A stretch of 40,535 nucleotides of DNA, taken from NCBI GenBank assembly GCA_003222035.1, contig QHUS01000039.1:1-40535 (forward strand). The letters run 5' to 3'. This document shows, in pieces, positions 35,617 through 40,535 of this stretch (its first letter is position 1; every line of letters starts with the position of its first letter). The translations under genes were made by a program, and so were the position numbers. Source of the DNA: Gemmatimonadota bacterium. Its GTDB lineage: Bacteria > Gemmatimonadota > Gemmatimonadetes > Gemmatimonadales > GWC2-71-9. The notes beneath the pieces are model-generated. The model worked only from the letters and a program-made list of their open reading frames with translations, was not told where the DNA came from and searched no databases.

Positions 35617-35690
35617 TGCGCCCAGGAGGACTCGAACCCCCAGCCTCTTGATCCGTAGTCAAGCGCTCTATCCAGTTGAGCTATGGGCGC
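35617..35690 (-). tRNA. tRNA-Arg (anticodon ACG)
   Basis: Acceptor GCGCCCA/TGGGCGC, discriminator A, anticodon loop CTACGGA. The A34 should be edited to inosine by TadA to read CGU, CGC and CGA. It lies two bases upstream of tRNA-Pro. Confidence 0.95.
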
Positions 35691-35692
35691 GA

Positions 35693-35766
35693 TGGGCGGT
35701 ACTAGACTCGAACTAGTGACCTCCACGATGTCAACGTGGCGCTCTAACCAACTGAGCTAACCGCCC
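35693..35766 (-). tRNA. tRNA-Val (anticodon GAC)
   Basis: Acceptor GGGCGGT/ACCGCCC, discriminator A, anticodon loop TTGACAT, T-loop TTCGAGT. Only two bases separate it from tRNA-Arg(ACG). Confidence 0.95.
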
Positions 35767-35771
35767 GTGTA

Positions 35772-35850
35772 GAACGCGGAACGCGGAAGTGGGAACGCGG
35801 AACAGGGGAATGTGTGACGCCTGTTCCGCATTCCGCGTTCCGCGTTTCAA
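35772..35850. repeat. Heptamer inverted repeat, GAACGCG family (copy 2, between tRNAs)
   Basis: The left arm (35772-35806) is five 7-base units in the order GAACGCG, GAACGCG, GAAGTGG, GAACGCG, GAACAGG. The right arm (35822-35850) is the complement units GTTCCGC, ATTCCGC, GTTCCGC, GTTTC. It sits between tRNA-fMet and tRNA-Val and shares its 20-base core with the copies at 17886 and 39979. Confidence 0.9.
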
Positions 35851-35851
35851 G

Positions 35852-35925
35852 TAGCGGGGGTGGGATTTGAACCCACGACCTCCGGGTTATGAGCCCGGCG
35901 AGCTACCAGACTGCTCCACCCCGCG
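35852..35925 (-). tRNA. Initiator tRNA-fMet (anticodon CAT)
   Basis: Anticodon loop CTCATAA. Two initiator hallmarks are visible: an unpaired first acceptor position (C1 opposite U72) and three stacked G:C pairs at the base of the anticodon stem (CCGGG/CCCGG). T-loop TTCAAAT. Confidence 0.93.
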
Positions 35926-35952
35926 TCGGTTATTCGTCTTTTCCGTCCCCAG

Positions 35953-36025
35953 AGCGGGAAACGGGACTCGAACCCGCGACCCCAACCTTGGCAAGGTTGT
36001 GCTCTACCAACTGAGCTATTCCCGC
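35953..36025 (-). tRNA. tRNA-Gly (anticodon GCC)
   Basis: Acceptor GCGGGAA/TTCCCGC, discriminator T, anticodon loop TTGCCAA, T-loop TTCGAGT. No encoded CCA. Confidence 0.95.
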
Positions 36026-36071
36026 GCGTGCGCTGCAATTTAACCGCTCAGTGGGCCCGCCCACCATCCCG

Positions 36072-36122
36072 CCTAATCTCCCCGACCCTCCCCCAGCCTC
36101 CCCCAACCTCCCTAACCTTCCC
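36072..36122 (-). repeat. G-rich tandem repeat of about 10 bases
   Basis: On the transcribed (minus) strand the units read roughly GGTTAGGGA, GGTTGGGGGA, GGCTGGGGGA, GGGTCGGGGA. They lie between tRNA-Ala and tRNA-Gly. The run of G-tracts could fold as a G-quadruplex in the precursor RNA. It has no inverted partner and its unit length differs from the heptamer elements. Confidence 0.65.
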
Positions 36123-36136
36123 GTCCTGCTTTCCGA

Positions 36137-36209
36137 TGGAGGCGAGGGGGATCGAACCCCTGACCTCGTGAATGCCATTCACGCGCTCTCCCAACTGAGC
36201 TACGCCCCC
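36137..36209 (-). tRNA. tRNA-Ala (anticodon GGC)
   Basis: Acceptor GGGGGCG/CGCCTCC with the G3:U70 wobble pair that marks alanine tRNAs, discriminator A, anticodon loop ATGGCAT. It is the first tRNA of the cluster, 60 bases downstream of the promoter. Confidence 0.96.
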
Positions 36210-36268
36210 GTTATATTGGGCCCCCGTTGTTATGGGCTCCGCAAAACGCGTTCCGGCGGGAACACGGC

Positions 36269-36297
36269 ATCTTATCGGGACGTTGTAGCGGTGTCAA
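36269..36297 (-). promoter_or_regulatory. Sigma-70 promoter of the tRNA cluster
   Basis: On the minus strand TTGACA (36297-36292) is followed by a 17-base spacer and TAAGAT (36274-36269). This is the best promoter match in the window and points at tRNA-Ala and the six tRNAs after it. It is divergent from the sigma-factor gene at 36368. Confidence 0.85.
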
Positions 36298-36367
36298 GCG
36301 TTTTTACGCCCTCACGCGAACTTTTCGACCTGTATCCGGTATCAAACGGTGATCCGGGACGATAGTC

Positions 36368-37366
36368 ATGGCAAAGCACATCCGACGGAAGAAGACCATC
36401 TCCCCCGCCAGGGCGAAGCCCCGCGAGGCGGCGCGGCCCGCGCCGGCAAGCGCGGTCGCGACCGCCGAGCCTAAGGCGAAGCCCGCCAAGAAGCGCGGGC
36501 GGCGGCGGGGTCTGCTGTCCGGCCTGGCGACGCACGAGCACGAGCGCGACATCCTCGATCAGTATCTGCACGAGGTGTCGAAGACGCCGCTCCTCACGCA
36601 GAAGGAGGAGATCGCGCTCGCTCGCAAGGTTCGCGCCGGCGATCAGGAGTCGATGCAGGAGCTCGTGAAGCGCAACCTGCGGTTCGTGATCTCGGTCGCC
36701 AAGAAGTACCAGAACCGTGGGCTGCCGCTCACCGACCTGATCGGCGAGGGGAACGTCGGGCTGCTCACCGCCGCCCGGAAGTTCGACCCGGACCAGGGCG
36801 TGAAGTTCATCTCCTATGCGGTGTGGTGGATCCGGCAGGCGATCCTCGCGGCGCTGGCCCGCCAGGGCCGCACCGTGCGGGTGCCGTTGAACCGCACGGC
36901 CGATCTGTCGCGCATCGTGCGGACGGCCGAGTTCCTGCGGCAGACGTTGCGGCGCGAGCCCACGCCCGAGGAGATCTCCGACGCCACCAAGCTGTCGCTC
37001 GAGGTGGTGCAGTCGCTCGCCGCGCTCAACACGGGCGACGTGCGGCTCGATGCCCCGCTCGATCCCGACGGCGACCGCTCGTTGATCGAGCGGTTCATCG
37101 CCGAAGATCTGCCCGACACGGAAGATCAGGCGATGGATCGGTTCCTGTCGGACGAGATTGAGCAGGCGCTCAACACGTTGCAGCGGCGCGACGCCAAGGT
37201 GTTGCGGCTGTACTTCGGCCTGGATGGCGGCCGGGAGCACACCCTCGAGGAAATCGGCGGTATGCTCGGCGTGACGCGTGAGCGGGTGCGGCAGTTGCGG
37301 GACCGGGCGTTGAAGCGGCTGCGCGATGGCGACGTGGGGAAGGCTCTCGCGAGCTTTGCTGCGTAA
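36368..37366 (+). CDS. Primary-type sigma factor (RpoD/SigA-like, short form)
   Basis: 332 residues. After a 45-residue basic, Ala/Pro/Lys-rich leader comes region 1.2 (DILDQYLHEVSKTPLLTQKE), then region 2 (NLRFVISVAKKYQNRGLPLT, DLIGEGNVGLLTAARKFDPD, FISYAVWWIRQAILAALA), region 3 (EFLRQTLRREPTPEEISDAT), and region 4 with the helix-turn-helix LEEIGGMLGVTRERVRQLRD. Region 1.1 is absent, as in group 2 or short housekeeping sigmas, so whether it is the main sigma or a paralogue cannot be settled here. The ribosome site is weak. A terminator embedded in a heptamer element follows (37401). Confidence 0.93.
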   Translation: MAKHIRRKKTISPARAKPREAARPAPASAVATAEPKAKPAKKRGRRRGLLSGLATHEHERDILDQYLHEVSKTPLLTQKEEIALARKVRAGDQESMQELVKRNLRFVISVAKKYQNRGLPLTDLIGEGNVGLLTAARKFDPDQGVKFISYAVWWIRQAILAALARQGRTVRVPLNRTADLSRIVRTAEFLRQTLRREPTPEEISDATKLSLEVVQSLAALNTGDVRLDAPLDPDGDRSLIERFIAEDLPDTEDQAMDRFLSDEIEQALNTLQRRDAKVLRLYFGLDGGREHTLEEIGGMLGVTRERVRQLRDRALKRLRDGDVGKALASFAA

Positions 37367-37367
37367 G

Positions 37368-37470
37368 GCGTTACACGTTCCACGTTACATGTTGCACGAG
37401 GGCCGGCGCGAACCGCCGGCCTTCTTCGTTGTCGGCACCGTGGTGGAACGTGCAACGTGTAACATGCAAC
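37368..37470. repeat. Heptamer inverted repeat enclosing a terminator
   Basis: The left arm (37368-37395) is four 7-base units, variants of RCGTTNC. The right arm (37443-37470) is four complementary units, variants of GTGNAAC. Mismatches fall at the variable fourth base. Between the arms sits a separate strong hairpin (37401-37421). It lies between the sigma-factor gene and mlaE. Confidence 0.85.
37401..37431 (+). terminator. Intrinsic terminator after the sigma-factor gene
   Basis: GGCCGGCG, loop CGAAC, CGCCGGCC: a perfect 8-bp GC stem followed by TTCTTCGTT. The layout is almost the same as the terminator at 12801. Confidence 0.85.
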
Positions 37471-37484
37471 GTTAAGTTAGCCCC

Positions 37485-38249
37485 GTGATCGAATCGGTCG
37501 GCCGAAGAGCCGTAGCCGGCATCCGGGCCGTCGGCCGCTTCGGCCATTTCATGGGGGACCTGGCCCGCGCCGTTCCCGACGTCGCCGTATGGGGGCGGCT
37601 CACGGTGATCCAGCTGCGACGCGTCGGCGTCGACTCCCTTCCGGTGGCGCTCTTCATCGCCGCCTTCACCGGCGTCGTGCTGGCGCTCCAGGCGTCCTAC
37701 ACGTTCCGCAACACGGTCCCGCTCTATTTCGTGGGTACCCTCGTCGGCAAGACGATGATGCTCGAGCTGGGCCCCGTTCTCGCCGGGCTAGCGCTGGCGG
37801 GACGCGTCGGCGCGAGCATGGCGGCCGAGCTCGGCACCATGAAGGTCACCGAGCAGGTGGACGCGCTCGAGACGCTCGCCTACGACCCGCAGAGCTTCCT
37901 GGTCCTGCCTCGCGTCCTCGCCGGCACGGCCATGTTTCCCGTCATCGTCTCCCTGGCGATCCTGACGGGGATCGTCACGGGATGGATCGCGAGCCTGGTG
38001 CTGCTCGACCTCTCGACCCAGGAATTCATCAAGGGCCTCAAGCTGTTCTACCGGTTCAAGGATACCTGGTTCGGCCTCTTCAAGAGCGCCACCTTCGGGT
38101 TCACCATCACGCTCGTCGGATGTGTGGTGGGACTCGGCACGCGCGGCGGCGCCGAGGGAGTGGGCCTCAGCACGACGCGCGCGGTAGTCTATTCGGCCGT
38201 GCTGCTGCTGGTGCTCGACGCGTTCTGGGCGCTGGTGTTGCTGCGGTGA
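37485..38249 (+). CDS. mlaE: MlaE-type ABC transporter permease
   Basis: 254 residues, the membrane subunit of an Mla/Mce-type lipid transporter moving phospholipids between inner and outer membranes. The family signatures are FIAAFTGVVLALQASYTFRN, ELGPVLAGLALAGRVGASMA with AAELGTMKVTEQVDALETLA, and a late helix pair with GLGTRGGAEGVGLSTTRAVV. Five or so membrane helices. GTG at 37485 gives MIESVGRR. The stop overlaps the GTG of mlaF. The order permease, ATPase, MCE protein is standard. Confidence 0.93.
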   Translation: MIESVGRRAVAGIRAVGRFGHFMGDLARAVPDVAVWGRLTVIQLRRVGVDSLPVALFIAAFTGVVLALQASYTFRNTVPLYFVGTLVGKTMMLELGPVLAGLALAGRVGASMAAELGTMKVTEQVDALETLAYDPQSFLVLPRVLAGTAMFPVIVSLAILTGIVTGWIASLVLLDLSTQEFIKGLKLFYRFKDTWFGLFKSATFGFTITLVGCVVGLGTRGGAEGVGLSTTRAVVYSAVLLLVLDAFWALVLLR

Positions 38250-38971
38250 TCCAATTCCAGGACCTCCGCAAGAGCTTCGGTTCAAAGGCCGTACTCACCG
38301 GCTTCACGCTCACCGTGCCGGATGGGGAGACCGTCGTCATCATCGGCTATTCGGGCACGGGCAAGAGCGTGGCGTTGAAGCACGTCGTGGGCTTGTTGCA
38401 GCCCGATGCCGGGGACGTCATCGTAGACGGCCGCGCGGTGTCGGCCCTCGAGCGCGACGCCCTGATGGGGCTGCGACGCGACATCGGGTTCGTGTTCCAG
38501 TTCGCCGCGCTGTTCGACTCGATGACCGTGTTCGACAACGTGGCGCTGGGGCTCCGGCGGCGCGACCTCTCGGACGACGAGATCACCGAGCGTGTGGGCG
38601 AGGCGCTGGCGGTCGTGGACCTGACGGGTGCGGAAGCGAAGTACCCGGCGGAGCTGTCGGGCGGCATGCGCAAGCGCGTCGGCATCGCTCGCGCCATCGC
38701 CTTGCGGCCTCGCTATCTGCTGTACGACGAGCCCACGACCGGGCTCGACCCGGTGACCTCGGCCGTGATCGATCAGCTCATGGTGCGGACCCGCCAGCAC
38801 CTCGGCGTGACCGGCCTGGTGGTGACGCATGACATGCGGAGCGCCTATACCGTCGGCGATCGCATCGCCATGTTGTACGAGGGAAAGGTACGGCAGGTAG
38901 GCACGGTGGAGCAGATCCAGCAGACGGAGGATCCCGTGGTCCGGCAGTTCATCGAGGGGCGCCCTGCGTGA
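38246..38971 (+). CDS. mlaF: MlaF-type ABC transporter ATPase
   Basis: 241 residues. Walker A IIGYSGTGKSVALKHVVGLL, Q-loop FVFQFAALFDSMTVFDNV (the Mla-type FQxxALFDSMTV), signature LSGGMRKRVGIARA, Walker B YLLYDEPTTGLDP, and switch VVTHDMRSAY. It powers lipid movement by the MlaE permease. GTG 38246 sits on the mlaE stop, and its own stop overlaps the GTG of mlaD, so all three subunits are translationally coupled. Confidence 0.95.
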   Translation: MIQFQDLRKSFGSKAVLTGFTLTVPDGETVVIIGYSGTGKSVALKHVVGLLQPDAGDVIVDGRAVSALERDALMGLRRDIGFVFQFAALFDSMTVFDNVALGLRRRDLSDDEITERVGEALAVVDLTGAEAKYPAELSGGMRKRVGIARAIALRPRYLLYDEPTTGLDPVTSAVIDQLMVRTRQHLGVTGLVVTHDMRSAYTVGDRIAMLYEGKVRQVGTVEQIQQTEDPVVRQFIEGRPA

Positions 38972-39975
38972 AGCGCGAGAACGAGTTCGCGGTCGGCGTG
39001 GTGGTGATCGCGGCCTTCGTCGTCGTCGTCGCCGGCGCCCTGTGGCTGTCGGGCGCGCACCTCGGCCGAACGGAGGCGGTCTACACCGCCCGCTTCCGCA
39101 CCGTGGGGGGCTTAGGCGTGGGCGATCCGGTGGTGCTGCGCGGCGTGCGCGTCGGCCGGGTGGAGGGTATCCGGCTCGCCAGCGGGAACTGGGTCGAGGC
39201 CGACCTCAAGATCTACGCCGGCACCCAGCCGCCCCCCAGGCCTGCCGTGATCGCCGCGTCGGCGTCCCTGTTCGGTGAATGGGCGGCGTCACTCGTGCCC
39301 CTCGAACAGCTCCCCAACGATCCCAACATCAGGCAGGCGATCGCGGAAGCCCAGGCCGCGGGTGGCCGAACGTGGCCCGGCGCCACCCTCCCCGACATCG
39401 GCCAGCTCACCGCCCAGGCGAGCCGCATTGCGACCGACATCGCGACCGTGTCGAGCCGCATCCAGACCGCCTTCGACTCCGAGGCGGTGAACGAGCTCCG
39501 TCGCTCGATCAAGGATTTCGGTCGCATCGCGGACCGGCTGGTTCAGGTCACGAACGAACAGGCCGACGTGATCGGGTCGGTGGGGACCAACCTGCGTCAG
39601 GGCTCCGACGTTCTCGCCAAGGCGGCGACGCAGGTGCAGGCCACGCTCGGCCGCGTGGACACCGCGACCAATCAGGGCCAGTTAGCCTCCATTCTCAACA
39701 ACTCGGCGGAAGCGAGCGCGAACATGCGCGCGGCGTCGCAGGACGTTCGCGATCTGCTCGACGCCGCCCACAAGAACCAGGAAAGCTTCGTGCGCGTGCT
39801 GGTCTCGGCGGACAGCGTGATGTCGCGCATCGCGAATCGCAGCGGTACGCTGGGCCTCCTCGTGTCGGACTCGACGTTGTACCGTGAAACCACGCTCACC
39901 ATGATCCAGCTCCGGCAACTCCTGTCCGACATCCAGGCGAACCCGCGGAAATACTTCTCCTTCAGTGTATTCTAG
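38968..39975 (+). CDS. mlaD: MlaD-type MCE-domain substrate-binding protein
   Basis: 335 residues. One N-terminal anchor helix (FAVGVVVIAAFVVVVAGALWL) is followed by the MCE domain at about 35-110 (YTARFRTVGGLGVGDPVVLR, GVRVGRVEGIRL, ASASLFGEWAASLVPL). A long helical region (about 125-310) then forms the periplasmic bundle (IKDFGRIADRLVQVTNEQAD), ending NPRKYFSFSVF. Such MCE proteins form a hexameric ring and tunnel that ferries lipids. It is longer than E. coli MlaD because of the helical extension, in the manner of longer MCE proteins. No mlaB or mlaC is adjacent. Confidence 0.92.
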   Translation: MKRENEFAVGVVVIAAFVVVVAGALWLSGAHLGRTEAVYTARFRTVGGLGVGDPVVLRGVRVGRVEGIRLASGNWVEADLKIYAGTQPPPRPAVIAASASLFGEWAASLVPLEQLPNDPNIRQAIAEAQAAGGRTWPGATLPDIGQLTAQASRIATDIATVSSRIQTAFDSEAVNELRRSIKDFGRIADRLVQVTNEQADVIGSVGTNLRQGSDVLAKAATQVQATLGRVDTATNQGQLASILNNSAEASANMRAASQDVRDLLDAAHKNQESFVRVLVSADSVMSRIANRSGTLGLLVSDSTLYRETTLTMIQLRQLLSDIQANPRKYFSFSVF

Positions 39976-39978
39976 ACC

Positions 39979-40068
39979 AACGCGGAAGTCGGAAGTGGGA
40001 ACGCGGAACATCAGCGCGAACGTCGGTCCATCTGTTCCGCGTTCCGCGTTCCGCGTTCCGCGTTCGTT
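39979..40068. repeat. Heptamer inverted repeat, GAACGCG family (copy 3)
   Basis: The left arm from 39979 has units AACGCGG, AAGTCGG, AAGTGGG, AACGCGG, AACA. The right arm (40033-40068) has five units of CGTTCCG type. Loop about 22 bases. It starts 3 bases after the mlaD stop and ends directly at the ATG of the NUDIX gene, leaving no room for a Shine-Dalgarno. Confidence 0.9.
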
Positions 40069-40535
40069 ATGAAGCGGAAGCAACGCCGCGCTCAGCGCGA
40101 GACCTCTGCGGGCGGCGTCGTGTTCCGCCGCAACTCATCCGGCGTCGAGCCACGCTTTCTCCTGATCCGCGACTCCTATCGCAACTGGGGCTTCCCCAAG
40201 GGCCACCTGAAAGCCGGCGAGCCTCCGGCTGACGCGGCGCAGCGGGAGGTGGCAGAGGAGACCGGGCTCCAGGATCTCGTCGTGCACGGGCCGATCCGGG
40301 TAATCGACTGGTACTTTCGATTCCGTGGCAAGACGATCCACAAGTTCTGCCACTTTTTCCTGTTCGAGTCGAAGCAGGGCGACTGCGTGCCCCAGACGGA
40401 GGAAGGCATCACCGACTGCGCGTGGTACGCGACGGAGGCCGCGAGTCGCACGATCTCCTACGACAACGCCCGCGCCGTCCTCGAGCAGGCCGCGGCGATG
40501 GTCCGGGCTCTCGCTCCCACCCCTCCTGTTCCCCC
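40069..40535 (+). CDS. NUDIX hydrolase, C-terminus cut by window edge
   Basis: The frame starts at ATG 40069 and stays open for 155 codons to the right edge. MKRKQRRAQRETSAGGVVFR opens the fold. The Nudix box is complete, GHLKAGEPPADAAQREVAEETGL (Gx5Ex7REVxEExGL), preceded by NWGFPKG. Later IDWYFRFRGKTIHKFCHFFL and a DCAWYATEAA segment resemble the diadenosine-polyphosphate / bis(5'-nucleosyl) hydrolase group, but the substrate is not certain. The start codon touches the heptamer repeat and has no ribosome site, so translation may be unusual or start from a different codon. Confidence 0.88.
   Translation, partial: MKRKQRRAQRETSAGGVVFRRNSSGVEPRFLLIRDSYRNWGFPKGHLKAGEPPADAAQREVAEETGLQDLVVHGPIRVIDWYFRFRGKTIHKFCHFFLFESKQGDCVPQTEEGITDCAWYATEAASRTISYDNARAVLEQAAAMVRALAPTPPVP

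Noticed and set aside
36368..37366. Naming the sigma factor rpoD outright
   Set aside because: It lacks region 1.1 and is short, so it could be a group 2 paralogue; the housekeeping role cannot be shown from this window.
35447..40068. Regularly spaced short repeats as a CRISPR array
   Set aside because: The 7-base units are adjacent without spacers and occur as inverted arms; there are no cas genes.

Overview
The window looks like a chromosomal segment of a GC-rich Gram-negative bacterium, most probably a member of Gemmatimonadota or a close relative. This is an inference from high GC, frequent GTG starts, stop/start overlaps of the GTGA or ATGA type, an outer membrane (beta-barrels, MlaEFD) and family-level resemblance of the proteins. 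There is no rRNA, phage, insertion sequence or CRISPR array.

Layout. 1-880 (minus): an ECF sigma factor with a membrane anti-sigma-like partner cut by the left edge. 1303-4628 (plus): a NYN/OST-HTH RNA-binding protein gene with broken frame, 3-methyladenine DNA glycosylase, and a broken M19 dipeptidase. 4612-12736 (minus): two related outer-membrane barrels, the threonine-degradation pair kbl and tdh, an atypical SDR, and an orphan Mo/W formate dehydrogenase-like subunit. 12841-15978 (minus): small genes, a CDF cation exporter and an RlmI-like methyltransferase. 15878-19675: aroH and thiE with overlapping divergent starts, then the rho-ruvX-mltG chain. 19815-21522 (plus): an M50 protease, a 95-residue protein and a stand-alone histidine-kinase phosphoacceptor domain. 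21602-28441: an RDD-SpoIIM fusion divergent from a MoxR / DUF58 / DUF4129 / DUF4350 cluster. 28510-33366 (plus): a four-gene overlapping operon linking an Ig/PPC exported protein, a Ser/Thr kinase with PEGA domain, a periplasmic repeat protein and a barrel. 33514-35362: a zinc-ribbon protein and a broken di-haem oxidoreductase. 35367-36209 (minus): seven tRNAs behind a near-consensus promoter. 36368-40535 (plus): a primary-type sigma factor, mlaEFD, and a NUDIX hydrolase cut by the right edge.

Two patterns run across these gene blocks. First, at least seven junctions between co-directional genes carry an inverted repeat whose arms are built from tandem 7-base units, usually four per arm. The base sequence differs between families but the 7-base architecture is kept. 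Three copies share an exact 20-base core, so they are dispersed relatives and not chance hairpins. I know of no named element with this design. Second, several otherwise well-conserved genes (NYN protein, M19 dipeptidase, GPDPase-like membrane protein, di-haem oxidoreductase, probably the aroH/methyltransferase junction) have lost an internal piece out of frame while both flanks stay conserved. This is either assembly loss or very recent deletion, and raw reads would settle it.
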